Source of the DNA: Myxococcales bacterium
Lineage (GTDB): Bacteria; Myxococcota_A; Polyangia; Polyangiales; Houyiibacteriaceae
Reading direction: 5' to 3'
Assembly (NCBI GenBank): GCA_029861865.1
Contig: JAOTYL010000003.1
Span: 1-64,000, forward strand
Length of the DNA: 64,000 bases
Below, one piece after another: positions 23,498 through 31,554 of the stretch; position 1 is the first letter of the stretch, and each line of letters begins with the position of its first letter. The position numbers and the translations under genes are program-made. The notes under the pieces were generated by a model. That model did not search any database and was not told where the DNA came from. It saw only the letters and a list, made by a program, of their open reading frames with translations.

Positions 23498-24100
23498 TTA
23501 GAAGAAGAGGTCGACGAGGGCGCCAATGTGGGCACGGCGCCGCTCTCGGTCAGTTTCGGCGAAGCGATCTTTCCCAAAGAGCCTCTTCAGGCTCGGATCG
23601 CGAAAGAAATAGACGACTAGAGCACCGAGCAAGGTCGTGTACACGTCGCGCGGATCATGCGCATGAGCGCACATCGCGACGCTATCATCGTTGAGGCCGG
23701 GGAGGGCGTCCGCGAGCGCCTCGTAGAACGGCTTCATCGATCGTTCGACACGGTCGTCGCCCGAAGCCATCTCCCACAGCATGATCCGGACCTGATTGGG
23801 GTACTCCCAAAAGAGCTCGAAGCTCTGCACTACGAGCTCGCGGACCGAGACGTCGTCGGCTGACGCGAGGAGAGTTTGGAAGAGGGCGAGATGTCGACCG
23901 AACAACCGGCCTACGACTTGGTCGTACAGCCGGTCCTTCGAATCGAAATAATAATGAAGTAACCCATGCGTTACCCCAGCACGCTCGGCGATCGAAACCA
24001 TGCGGGTCCCGTGAAACCCGTGGTGCGCAAACTCGTCCTCTGCGGCGTCGAGGATGTCGGTGCGAGTCTGCGCAGGATCCGCGTCTTTGGGTCGTCCCAC
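23498..24100 (-). CDS. TetR/AcrR-family transcriptional repressor
   Basis: 200 residues, ATG at 24100. HTH: RTDILDAAEDEFAHHGFHG, then VSIAERAGVTHGLLHYYFDSKDRLYDQV. The C-terminal domain (FWEYPNQVRIMLWEMASGD) resembles CerR/DUF1956-like or fatty-acid-related TetR proteins. A palindrome lies 40 bases upstream of the start (24141-24160) in the divergent promoter space shared with the gene at 24281. Autoregulation is inferred. The targets and ligand are unknown; a lipid-metabolism role would fit the subfamily but is not demonstrated here. Confidence 0.85.
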   Translation of the reverse strand: MGRPKDADPAQTRTDILDAAEDEFAHHGFHGTRMVSIAERAGVTHGLLHYYFDSKDRLYDQVVGRLFGRHLALFQTLLASADDVSVRELVVQSFELFWEYPNQVRIMLWEMASGDDRVERSMKPFYEALADALPGLNDDSVAMCAHAHDPRDVYTTLLGALVVYFFRDPSLKRLFGKDRFAETDRERRRAHIGALVDLFF

Positions 24101-24140
24101 CGCTACTTCGCGTTCCTGAAACGGTTATTCACAGACCTGT

Positions 24141-24160
24141 TATTAACACTCATGTTAATA
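24141..24160. promoter_or_regulatory. Palindromic TetR operator
   Basis: TATTAACA-CTCA-TGTTAATA: 8-bp perfect arms around 4 bp, in an AT-rich stretch unlike its surroundings. It lies between the TetR start (24100) and the divergent gene (24281). Confidence 0.65.
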
Positions 24161-24280
24161 TGTGTATAGCCGAAAACCAGGCTCGCGGCGCGGTCCGGGT
24201 TGCATGGCATATCCCGCGTGCTAGTCCGCCCGCTTCCGAACACAGAAACCATGGTATTTCGGGTATATGGTGGGCATCTG

Positions 24281-24658
24281 ATGAGCAACTCCCCTCTATC
24301 GATCATGAAAGAGCGTTTCGGAGATGATCCGAAAAAGGCCAAGGAAAAGTTGGTCGCGGCGGTGAAGAAGGCTGCGGGCAAGGATCTTTGGCTCGATCGC
24401 CTGAATGAAGCCAAGGGATTGGCTCACGTTTCCAACAAGAAGCTGCTCCATCTCGAGCAGGTCTTTGACCAAGTCTCTAAAGAGGTGGGTTCCCGGGACA
24501 AGCTCATCGGGGAGATCGCCAAGCTCAGCGGGCGAGCCAAAGACGAGGACTACAAGGCACGGCTCGCGGAAGAATCCACGCCCACCTTGTGGGATAGATT
24601 CCAGGCTGTACAATCGAGTGCTGCTGGAAGTCCGGCAAAAGGATCGAAGCGAAGCTAA
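24281..24658 (+). CDS. Conserved small basic protein of unknown function
   Basis: 125 residues from the ATG at 24281 (MSNSPLSIMKERFGDDP), with GGTGGG just upstream. The earlier ATG at 24200 is less likely. The content is helical and Lys-rich: KKAKEKLVAAVKKAAGKDLWLDRLNEAKGLAHVSNKKLLHLEQVF, then KLIGEIAKLSGR. Similar proteins are, from memory, scattered in myxobacteria without a function. No signal or membrane segment. It may be controlled by the adjacent TetR protein through the operator at 24141-24160. Confidence 0.65.
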   Translation: MSNSPLSIMKERFGDDPKKAKEKLVAAVKKAAGKDLWLDRLNEAKGLAHVSNKKLLHLEQVFDQVSKEVGSRDKLIGEIAKLSGRAKDEDYKARLAEESTPTLWDRFQAVQSSAAGSPAKGSKRS

Positions 24659-24702
24659 CTTGGCCTGAAAGCTGCGTTGGCAACAAGTGAAAGTAGTAGA
24701 CC

Positions 24703-24990
24703 ATGAGTAAGAGACTGTTCTGCGGGGGGCTCGCGTGGGCCACGACGACCGAAGATCTGCAAGAGGCCTTTACCCCATTTGGTGAGGTCGTAGATGCAAA
24801 GGTGGTGACCGATCGTGAAACCGGCCGTTCGCGGGGCTTCGGGTTCGTGACGTTTTCGACCGAGGAGGCTGCGGCTGCAGCCCGTGATTCGATGGACGGC
24901 GCCACGCTTGGCGGTCGCACCATCCGAGTCGATCTTGCGCGCGAGCGTCAGGGCGGCGGCGGTGGTGGTGGCGGCGGCTACCGGCGCTAA
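24703..24990 (+). CDS. Single-RRM glycine-rich RNA-binding protein
   Basis: 95 residues. RNP2 is LFCGGL (residues 5-10) and RNP1 is RGFGFVTF (44-51), in one RRM of about 80 residues ending VDLARER, then a GGGGGGGGG tail and YRR. This is the bacterial/cyanobacterial Rbp type. It binds single-stranded RNA; in other bacteria such proteins act in cold response and mRNA handling. AAGTAGTAGACC precedes the ATG. It stands alone and is convergent with pilD. Confidence 0.92.
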   Translation: MSKRLFCGGLAWATTTEDLQEAFTPFGEVVDAKVVTDRETGRSRGFGFVTFSTEEAAAAARDSMDGATLGGRTIRVDLARERQGGGGGGGGGYRR

Positions 24991-24994
24991 CCGT

Positions 24995-25894
24995 TCATCG
25001 CAACAATCCGAAGTACCACGAAAGAATCGCTTCTCCCGCGAGTAGGTATTCGAGCGCACCGAGCGCGAGAAATGGACCGAACGGGAGCTTCAGGAGACCC
25101 ACGCGGGTCTCGTCTTCTTCTTCCGGGGCTTCGATCACTTCCCCATCGATGACGCGTTCACCGATGTGGGGCTTGAGCTTGCGTCCGGTGAGCAAGGCGA
25201 ACGCCGCATAGACGACGCCTTGAAGCGAGCCGGCGACAACGCTGAAGAGCGCGCCTTTCCAACCGAGGAACGCCCCGATCATCAGGAGCAGCTTCGAGTC
25301 GCCTTCCCCCATGCCACGACGTCCGGCGATGCGCTCGTAACCCCAGACGAAGATGAGCTGCACCGCGAGATAGCCAGCCCCAGCTCCGACGGCGGCCGAC
25401 CAGACGCCGGGCTCGGCCCGAAAAGGGGCGCTCAACAATCCAAGCGCCGCGCAGGGGAGGCTCACCTCGTCGGGGATCTCCATCCACTCGAGATCGACGA
25501 AGGTCGCGATCAGCAAGCCACCCGCGAAGATGAAATAGAGGAGCGCCTCGATGATCGCGTCGAGCAGCAAGGTCTCGGGAGCGGCCCGGATAACCCAGAC
25601 TTGGGCGATGGCGACGCAAAGCACGGCGGACAGAAGCTCTATCGCTGGGTACCGCGGAGAGATTCGCGTTCCACAACAGGCCGCTTTTCCGCGAAGGGCA
25701 AGCCAGCCGAGGATCGGCAAGTTCTGCCAGGCGCGAATCGGCCTGGCGCACCCTGGGCAATGGCTGGGCGGGCTCACCACCGACATGCCACGCGGCCATC
25801 GGTAGATAGCGACGTTGAAGAAGCTCCCCCACGCGGCGCCCCACGCGAACGCCGCCAGCCAGACCAACCAGCGAGGTATCTCGGACGCGAGCAT
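24995..25894 (-). CDS. pilD: Type IV prepilin peptidase / N-methyltransferase
   Basis: 299 residues with an N-terminal DiS_P_DiS domain and a peptidase A24 membrane domain. The catalytic Asp pair is visible in TFVDLEWMEIPDE and GMGEGDSKLLLMIGAFLGWKGAL. The Zn-site Cys are C46 and C49 (HCPGCARPIRAWQNLPILGW). The second pair reads CCG (73-74), and the usual CxxC there is altered. It cleaves and N-methylates prepilins for type IV pili or type II secretion in the inner membrane. It is divergent from proB; its own partner genes are not in the window. A Glu-rich insert (about 255-267) precedes the last helices. Confidence 0.93.
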   Translation of the reverse strand: MLASEIPRWLVWLAAFAWGAAWGSFFNVAIYRWPRGMSVVSPPSHCPGCARPIRAWQNLPILGWLALRGKAACCGTRISPRYPAIELLSAVLCVAIAQVWVIRAAPETLLLDAIIEALLYFIFAGGLLIATFVDLEWMEIPDEVSLPCAALGLLSAPFRAEPGVWSAAVGAGAGYLAVQLIFVWGYERIAGRRGMGEGDSKLLLMIGAFLGWKGALFSVVAGSLQGVVYAAFALLTGRKLKPHIGERVIDGEVIEAPEEEDETRVGLLKLPFGPFLALGALEYLLAGEAILSWYFGLLR

Positions 25895-25993
25895 GATGGA
25901 ATGCTAGCAGCGGCCGGTTGCGGCGTCGGGTTCTTTACAGGTGGACCCACCCCGGTTGCAGGATGGCGAGGAGGATGCGATCCAGAGGCTGAC

Positions 25994-27121
25994 ATGAACG
26001 GTGACGAGACCCGAGCAGCCCTTCGCGAGTGCAAGCGAATCGTGGTGAAGATTGGCAGCCGCGCGCTTTGCGCGGACGGGGGGCGGTACGGGCTCGTGGC
26101 CGAACAGGTCGCAACTCAAGTCAGGGCCGGGCGCAAAGTCGTTCTGGTGTCCTCAGGCGCCGTGGCCTTGGGGCGCGAGCGTCTGGGGTTTGCCAAACGA
26201 CCGAAAAAGGTCGCACGTTTGCAGGCAGCCGCCGCTGCAGGTCAGTCGCTCTTGATGCGAGCCTACGAAGACGCTTTTGAGGCACTCGGGATTCACGTGG
26301 CGCAGGTGTTGTTGACCCATGATGCCGTCAGTGATCGAGGCCGGTACTTGCACGCACGGCGTGCGCTCGACGAGCTTCTCAAGCTCGGCGTCGTTCCCAT
26401 CATCAACGAGAACGACACCGTGTCGATCGAGGAGCTTCGCTTTGGCGACAACGACCAGCTAGCGGCGATGGTGTGTACGCTGATCGGCGCGGACCTGCTG
26501 GTCATGTTGAGCGATGTGGAGGGCATCCTCGACGACGACAATCGACGGATCTCGCTCGTCGCCGATGTGAGCGACGTCGAGCATTTCATCCGACCGCCCG
26601 AAGACGACCTCGGCCTCGGGGGTATGCAGTCCAAGGTCGAAGCAGCACGTCGCGCCACGCTGCACGGCGTGCCTGTCGTGGTGGGGCCGGCGGCTTCTGC
26701 AAGCTTCCTCGCGTCTTTGATGAACGGCGAGGATGTCGGCACGCTGCTCCTTCCGCACGGCTCCCCGTTGCCCAGCCGAAAGCATTGGATCGCCTTTACG
26801 CTCAAACCGAACGGCCGCCTCGTCGTCGACGAGGGCGCGCGAAAGGCTCTCGAAGAGCGCAACTCGAGCCTGCTTCCGGCGGGCATCGTTTCGGTGATGG
26901 GAACGTTCGGGGTTGGAGATGCGGTGTCGATCATCACCGAACGAGGTGATGAATTCGCGCGCGGTCTCGTCAGGTACAATGCTTCCGAGGTGACCCAACT
27001 TGCTGGCGGCCAAAGCGGTCAGATCGCCGAGCGAATTGGGAACCACGCAGGAGACGAAATCGTGCACCGAGACGACATGGTTCTTTTGAGAAAAGGTGCT
27101 AACTTCCCGGGCTATGAGTGA
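25994..27121 (+). CDS. proB: Glutamate 5-kinase
   Basis: 375 residues from the ATG at 25994. The much longer frame from 25166 is antisense to pilD and is not used. Amino-acid kinase domain: IVVKIGSRAL, VVLVSSGAVALGRERLG, NENDTVSIEELRFGDNDQLAAMV. A C-terminal PUA domain (about 280-375; GRLVVDEGARKALEERNSSLLPAGI) is present, as in E. coli ProB. First step of proline synthesis: phosphorylation of glutamate with ATP, in the cytoplasm. The stop overlaps the proA start by eight bases. Confidence 0.96.
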   Translation: MNGDETRAALRECKRIVVKIGSRALCADGGRYGLVAEQVATQVRAGRKVVLVSSGAVALGRERLGFAKRPKKVARLQAAAAAGQSLLMRAYEDAFEALGIHVAQVLLTHDAVSDRGRYLHARRALDELLKLGVVPIINENDTVSIEELRFGDNDQLAAMVCTLIGADLLVMLSDVEGILDDDNRRISLVADVSDVEHFIRPPEDDLGLGGMQSKVEAARRATLHGVPVVVGPAASASFLASLMNGEDVGTLLLPHGSPLPSRKHWIAFTLKPNGRLVVDEGARKALEERNSSLLPAGIVSVMGTFGVGDAVSIITERGDEFARGLVRYNASEVTQLAGGQSGQIAERIGNHAGDEIVHRDDMVLLRKGANFPGYE

Positions 27122-28379
27122 TGAGCTCACAACGCTCGTGACCGACTTGGCGGTGCGCGCCAAGAAGGCTTCCCACGCGCTTGCGATCGCGAGCACGGAC
27201 GAGAAGAACGCCGTCTTGCGTCGTGCAGCCGAAGCGCTCCGCGGTGAGGCCGGGGAGCGTGTGCTCGAGGCCAACGCCCGGGACATGGTTGCAGCCGAAA
27301 AGATGGGGATCTCGAAGGCGTTGCTCGACCGCTTGCGACTGGATCGAAAGCGTCTCGATGGTGTCGCCGAGGGGGTCGACCAAGTGGCGTCTCTTCCGGA
27401 CCCCGTGGGGACTCTCGTCGAAGAGCGCGTGCTCGACAACGGGCTGCGCATCGCCAAGATGCGCGCACCTCTCGGGCTGATCGGGATCATCTATGAATCG
27501 CGGCCCAATGTGACCGCCGATGCCGCGTCGTTGTGCCTCAAGAGCGGCAATGCCGTGCTGTTGCGCGGCGGAAAAGAGGCGTTTCAGAGCAATCAGGCGA
27601 TAGCGAAAATCTTCGTCGACGCCTTACGCCAGGAAGGGCTGCCTTCCGAAGCGGTGACGCTCCTGCCGACGACCGAACGAAAAGCGACTTTGGTGATGAT
27701 CGGTCTTGATGGTATCCTAGACATGGTCATCCCGCGAGGTGGAGAAGGATTGATACGCTTCGTCGCTGAGCACGCAAGAGTTCCCGTCATTCAACACTAC
27801 AAAGGTGTCTGTCACGTTTTCGTCGACTCGACTGCCGACCAGGACATGGCTCTCGACATCGCGCTCAACGCGAAAGTTCAGAGGCCCGGCGTGTGCAACG
27901 CAATGGAGACGCTCTTGGTCGACGAGAGCGTTGCCTCGACGTTTCTACCAAAGCTCGGCAGGGCCATGAAAGACAGGGGCGTCGAGATTCACGCCGACGA
28001 AAGAGCCGCCGGACATCTCAATGGTGTCAAGCTTGCGAACGCCGAAGACTGGGATACCGAATACCTCGATCTCATTCTCAATGTCGGTGTGGTCGACGGT
28101 ATCGACGGGGCGCTCGAACACGTGGCCAAGCACGGCTCGAACCACACCGAGGCGATCATCACTGAAGATCACGACCATGCAGACCGCTGGTTACGCGAAG
28201 TCGACGCGAGCCTCGTGCTCGTCAATGCGTCGACCCGCTTCAACGATGGGTTTGCTCTGGGCCTCGGCGCCGAGATCGGCATTTCGACGACTAAGATGCA
28301 CGCATATGGCCCAATGGGTCTCGCTGAGCTTTGTACCCTGAAATGGATCGGCCAGGGAGAGGGCCAAGTGCGGGAGTAA
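27114..28379 (+). CDS. proA: Gamma-glutamyl phosphate reductase
   Basis: 421 residues, ATG at 27114 inside the end of proB. It belongs to the ALDH superfamily. PLGLIGIIYESRPNVTADAASLCLKSGNAVLLRGG and QRPGVCNAMETLLVD (catalytic Cys) are clear, and VNASTRFNDGFALGLGAEIGIST is the family C-terminal motif. It reduces glutamyl-5-phosphate to the semialdehyde with NADPH, the second step of proline synthesis, directly coupled to proB. It leads the run into rsfS and rlmH. Confidence 0.97.
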   Translation: MSDELTTLVTDLAVRAKKASHALAIASTDEKNAVLRRAAEALRGEAGERVLEANARDMVAAEKMGISKALLDRLRLDRKRLDGVAEGVDQVASLPDPVGTLVEERVLDNGLRIAKMRAPLGLIGIIYESRPNVTADAASLCLKSGNAVLLRGGKEAFQSNQAIAKIFVDALRQEGLPSEAVTLLPTTERKATLVMIGLDGILDMVIPRGGEGLIRFVAEHARVPVIQHYKGVCHVFVDSTADQDMALDIALNAKVQRPGVCNAMETLLVDESVASTFLPKLGRAMKDRGVEIHADERAAGHLNGVKLANAEDWDTEYLDLILNVGVVDGIDGALEHVAKHGSNHTEAIITEDHDHADRWLREVDASLVLVNASTRFNDGFALGLGAEIGISTTKMHAYGPMGLAELCTLKWIGQGEGQVRE

Positions 28380-28391
28380 CAAAGGAGGAAG
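28380..28391 (+). promoter_or_regulatory. Strong Shine-Dalgarno for rsfS TTG start
   Basis: AAAGGAGGAAG immediately after the proA stop and six bases before the TTG at 28397. It decides this rare start codon. Confidence 0.8.
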
Positions 28392-28396
28392 TCTAG

Positions 28397-28840
28397 TTGG
28401 CAAATCAAGCGGAAGGTGCACGACTCAACACAGAATCGAGCTCCCCTTCGAGCCAAGCTCCACCGGTTGGCCGTGAGCTAGCCCTGAAGGTCGCCGAGGC
28501 AGCGCTCGACAAGAAAGCGACCCGAATCGAGATCATCGATGTGCGAGACAAAGTCGACTACACCGACTACGTCGTGGTGATGAGTGGTCGAAGCGATCGG
28601 CAGGTCGCAGCGATTGCAGGGGGCGTCGAGGAAGATCTCAAGCTCAAGTACGGAGCGCGGTGCTCGGGGGTGGAAGGGCTGCCCCAAGGCAACTGGGTGC
28701 TGCTCGATTTCGGTGACGTGGTCGTGCACATCTTCCATCGAGATACCCGTGGATACTACGACCTCGAAGCGCTGTGGCTGGACGCGGACCGAGTCGAGTT
28801 CGAAGGCCAGAAGGCCGACGAGGGGTTTGTCTTCCCATAA
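28397..28840 (+). CDS. rsfS: Ribosomal silencing factor
   Basis: 147 residues using a TTG start supported by AAGGAGG. RsfS/Iojap motifs: DKKATRIEIIDVRDKVDYTDYVVVMSGRSDRQV, then GNWVLLDFGDVVVHIFHRDTRGYYDLEALW. The family binds uL14 of the large subunit and blocks subunit joining in starvation. The N-terminal ~25 residues are a disordered Ser/Pro tail. It lies between proA and rlmH, the order proBA-rsfS-rlmH being common in bacteria. Confidence 0.95.
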   Translation: MANQAEGARLNTESSSPSSQAPPVGRELALKVAEAALDKKATRIEIIDVRDKVDYTDYVVVMSGRSDRQVAAIAGGVEEDLKLKYGARCSGVEGLPQGNWVLLDFGDVVVHIFHRDTRGYYDLEALWLDADRVEFEGQKADEGFVFP

Positions 28841-28852
28841 AGTCGTTACGTC

Positions 28853-29293
28853 GTGCGCGTACGCATCATCGCCGTTGGGAAAGCGAAGGACCGGAGCCTT
28901 CGAGGATTGCTCGACGACTATTACGCACGCATCGGCCGTTACGCAAAGCTCGAAGAGATCGAAATCAAAGATGGAGATGCAGCCGAACTAGCAGAGAAGC
29001 TCTCGCGGCACATACCCAATCGCTCCCGAGTCGTCGCTCTCGAAGTCGACGGACGCGTCTTCGGTAGCCAGGAGCTCGCCAAGTGGCTCGGTCGTGCCGA
29101 AAACGACTCCATCCAAACCGTCGTCTTTGTCATTGGAGGTGCGTACGGATTGCCGGAAGACATCTCGAGGAGCGCCGACCTTCGTTTGTCCTTGTCTGCC
29201 ATGACCCTGCCACACCGACTGGCACGCCTCGTCCTCGCCGAGCAAATCTACCGTGGGTTCTCCATCCTCCGCGGCGAGCCCTACGACCACTAA
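28853..29293 (+). CDS. rlmH: 23S rRNA pseudouridine-1915 N3-methyltransferase
   Basis: 146 residues, GTG at 28853. SPOUT/trefoil features: VVALEVDGRVFGSQELAKWL, VVFVIGGAYGLPEDI, and LSLSAMTLPHRLARLVLAEQIYRGFSILRGEPYDH at the C-terminus. Length is close to the 155-residue E. coli enzyme. It methylates m3-pseudouridine in helix 69 of the 70S ribosome using SAM. A dispersed palindrome starts directly at the stop codon. Confidence 0.96.
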   Translation: MRVRIIAVGKAKDRSLRGLLDDYYARIGRYAKLEEIEIKDGDAAELAEKLSRHIPNRSRVVALEVDGRVFGSQELAKWLGRAENDSIQTVVFVIGGAYGLPEDISRSADLRLSLSAMTLPHRLARLVLAEQIYRGFSILRGEPYDH

Positions 29294-29310
29294 AGGGGAC
29301 AGTCCCCTTT
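29292..29310. repeat. Palindromic dispersed repeat, copy 2
   Basis: AAAGGGGAC-A-GTCCCCTTT right after the rlmH stop. It continues TTCGAGGGGTTAATTCC, which resembles the flank of copy 3 (TTCCAAGGGTTAACTCC). Confidence 0.85.
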
Positions 29311-29355
29311 TTCGAGGGGTTAATTCCTATCATTTCGCAATGCGTGGCAACGCGG

Positions 29356-30006
29356 GTGACGTCTGGCCGATACGAAACCGTGCAGGCGGTCTTCTCCGGG
29401 GTGCTCGATCTCCTGGCCTCACGCCGTTGTGCGGCGTGCGACCGCATCATCGATCTGCAAACACAGGCCTTCTGCCGACCTTGTGACGCACTGGTCGAGC
29501 GCCATCACAGCACCGGCGCCGTCTTTGAGTACGGCGGCCCAGTCGCTGCCGCCGTCGGGCGCTTCAAGTACCAGGGTCGCAGTGAGCTCGGTCGGGTGCT
29601 GGGTGCCCGAATGGCCGAAGAAGCGCGCGTATGGGTGGGGAGGGTCGACGGGGTAGTTCCGGTTCCCCTCCATTGGCGAAGGCGACGCACGCGCGGCTAC
29701 GACCAAGCAGCCTTGTTGGCAAGGCCGGTGGCGCGCGCGTTGGAGGTACCTGCCTGGTTTCGGTGCCTGCGCCGCATCCGTAGCACACAGAGTCAGGTAG
29801 CTATTTCTCACGCCGCCCGACTCCGAAACGTCCAAGGGGCATTCCGAGCACGCGCTTTAGCCGGGTCCCCGCGTCTCGTGCTCGTAGACGACGTCCGCAC
29901 GACCGGGGCCACGCTGGCTGCTGCTGCGGATGCGCTCCGTGCCGCGGGTGCGGGCGAGGTTCATACCCTCGTGCTGGCGGTTCGCGTTCTCGGCCGGGCA
30001 ACGTAA
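29356..30006 (+). CDS. comF: ComF-family phosphoribosyltransferase-like protein
   Basis: 216 residues from the GTG at 29356; GTGs at 29344 and 29380 are alternatives, and the frame open from 29083 is a shadow of rlmH. N-terminal Zn-ribbon: RCAACDRII ... FCRPCDALV. PRT domain: VPVPLHWRRRRTRGYDQAALLARPVA, STQSQVAISHAARLRNVQGAF, and the PRPP loop VLVDDVRTTGATLAAAADALRAAGA. ComF supports DNA uptake in transformable species; elsewhere the role is open. It sits between rlmH and a lipoprotein gene. Confidence 0.88.
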   Translation: MTSGRYETVQAVFSGVLDLLASRRCAACDRIIDLQTQAFCRPCDALVERHHSTGAVFEYGGPVAAAVGRFKYQGRSELGRVLGARMAEEARVWVGRVDGVVPVPLHWRRRRTRGYDQAALLARPVARALEVPAWFRCLRRIRSTQSQVAISHAARLRNVQGAFRARALAGSPRLVLVDDVRTTGATLAAAADALRAAGAGEVHTLVLAVRVLGRAT

Positions 30007-30015
30007 GGTTCGACT

Positions 30016-30822
30016 GTGCGATGGCTTCTCGTCGTGTGCCTCTGCTTGATCGCCTGCGCCAAGCCGGAGCCGGTCCAAGATCCGTTAGAGTACCTTCGGA
30101 TCGGGGTCGACCCTAGCATCGAAGGGCTTGCGGTCATCCGCGATCTCCAAAACGACGGTTACCGAATCGGCCGGCGCATCCACGAGCCCCGATACTTCGC
30201 CTTCGACGCAACTCGTCGACCGGATTCGACGGTTCGCATCATCACCGCACGAGGCCCAGCCCTATCCCTGCAGACGCCCGATGCACGAGCGCCTCATCGG
30301 GCAGAGGTTGCGTTGGCGCCCGATCCGCGCCCTGACTTCGATCGTGACGGCGAGCACGACATCCTGATTACGATGCGGGAGCTCGATCGAACGTGCTTAG
30401 CCTGGGTGCAGGTCGATGCAGAAGGATTCGTATCCGCGGTCTTTCGTCCGCAAGCCGAGTGGGGCGATGCACCGTGCGTGTTGGCGGTTGATCCAACCTG
30501 GCCGCGTGTGTTGTTGGAGGTGTCGGTGCCGGACCTGACTACGACGGACGCTCGCGTGAGCATTCTCGTACGGGCTGCGATACGCGACTGGGTGATCGAC
30601 GATTCACCAAGCGCCCGAAGGCGCTGGAAGCGTGAGATCCTACGCCGAGAGACAGCACTCGCCGGAGCTGAATCGGCTGCCGATTTGGTCACAGTCGAGC
30701 GCCTGCGTTCAGAGCTCGCCTGGATCGAACACCTGCGCGGGCCCGAAGAGTCGGCCGATGCAGGTGTTCCCGAAACGACGCCCATGCTAGAGGCGGCTGG
30801 GGATGGCGAAGAAGCGCGTTGA
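30016..30822 (+). CDS. Lipoprotein of unknown function
   Basis: 268 residues, GTG at 30016. Lipobox: LCLIACAK (lipid Cys about residue 14). The mature protein has an EF-hand-like DFDRDGEHDILITMRELDRTC stretch typical of VCBS/FG-GAP-type Asp loops. A long helical C-terminal segment (SARRRWKREILRRETALAGAESAADLVTVERLRSELAWIEHL) is probably coiled coil, ending in a Glu-rich tail. It overlaps the smpB start by 20 bases, so the two are coupled. No function recognised. Confidence 0.7.
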   Translation: MRWLLVVCLCLIACAKPEPVQDPLEYLRIGVDPSIEGLAVIRDLQNDGYRIGRRIHEPRYFAFDATRRPDSTVRIITARGPALSLQTPDARAPHRAEVALAPDPRPDFDRDGEHDILITMRELDRTCLAWVQVDAEGFVSAVFRPQAEWGDAPCVLAVDPTWPRVLLEVSVPDLTTTDARVSILVRAAIRDWVIDDSPSARRRWKREILRRETALAGAESAADLVTVERLRSELAWIEHLRGPEESADAGVPETTPMLEAAGDGEEAR

Positions 30823-31291
30823 AAAGGGCGTGGCGGGGATGGAGCTCCTGGTGTGCCGTAATCCCAAGGCCGCCAGACGCTACGACATCGAAGACCGGTT
30901 CGAGGCTGGCCTGGTGCTCTATGGCTCCGAGGTCAAGAGCCTCCGCGCGCGCAGAGCAAATCTGGAAGGTTCCTATGCGCGACTCGATGCGGGGGAGCTC
31001 TTCTTATACGGGATGCACGTGGCGCAGTACGATCAAGCGGGCCACGCGGGCCACGAACCACTTCGACGCCGCAAGCTCCTCATGCACCGGCACGAGATCG
31101 AAAAGCTACGGGGTCGACTGACCACCAAGGGCTACGCACTGATCCCACTTCAGGTCTACTTCAAGAACGGGGTGGCGAAAGTGCAGCTCGGCCTCGGGCG
31201 CGGGAAGAAGAAGGGAGACGACCGCGAAGAGATTCGCCGCCAAGAGGACCTCAAAGAGGCGCGCGCGGCGATGCAACGTCACAAGGGATGA
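30803..31291 (+). CDS. smpB: SsrA-binding protein
   Basis: 162 residues, ATG at 30803. ARRYDIEDRFEAGLVLYGSEVKSLRARRANLEGSYARL is the SmpB signature, followed by HEPLRRRKLLMHRHEIEKLRGRLTTKGYALIPLQVYFKNGVAKVQLGLGRGKKKGDDREEI. It partners tmRNA in trans-translation rescue of stalled ribosomes. The tmRNA gene itself is not visible nearby. The stop overlaps the next start by four bases (ATGA). Confidence 0.97.
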   Translation: MAKKRVEKGVAGMELLVCRNPKAARRYDIEDRFEAGLVLYGSEVKSLRARRANLEGSYARLDAGELFLYGMHVAQYDQAGHAGHEPLRRRKLLMHRHEIEKLRGRLTTKGYALIPLQVYFKNGVAKVQLGLGRGKKKGDDREEIRRQEDLKEARAAMQRHKG

Positions 31292-31554
31292 TCGTGGAGA
31301 TCGAGCTCGACAGGGGCGACAAAGCGGAGATTGACTCACTCGAAGGCAACATGTTGACCTTTCGGAGCCCGCGCGCATTTCCGCCCGGTGCGCCCATCCG
31401 CTTCAGTGTTATGATCGATGAGCACCGCCGTGCGTTTGAAGGCCGAAGCATCGGCGCCACTCGAATAGAGGGCGACCTCTTCGAGGTGCGCATGCGCTTC
31501 GTGAACCTCCGTCGCGACGACCGGGAAGCGTTACTCGCCGCAATGAGGAGTTAA
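31288..31554 (+). CDS. PilZ-like small protein
   Basis: 88 residues, ATG at 31288 overlapping the smpB stop. It is almost all beta: [51 protein letters not shown]. The pattern resembles a PilZ barrel, but the c-di-GMP motifs RxxxR and (D/N)xSxxG are not seen, so nucleotide binding is doubtful. Similar short PilZ-like proteins next to smpB occur in myxobacteria, from memory. Its last codons overlap the convergent thrC stop. Confidence 0.55.
   Translation: MIVEIELDRGDKAEIDSLEGNMLTFRSPRAFPPGAPIRFSVMIDEHRRAFEGRSIGATRIEGDLFEVRMRFVNLRRDDREALLAAMRS

Noticed and set aside
24163-24280. ATG at 24200 as start of the small Lys-rich protein
   Set aside because: It would add 27 residues without family resemblance; the ATG at 24281 has the better ribosome-binding site.
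25166-25993. 276-codon upstream extension of proB
   Set aside because: It is antisense to pilD; proB homology begins only at 25994.
29083-29355. 5' extension of comF through rlmH
   Set aside because: This stretch is rlmH in another frame and includes the palindromic repeat.
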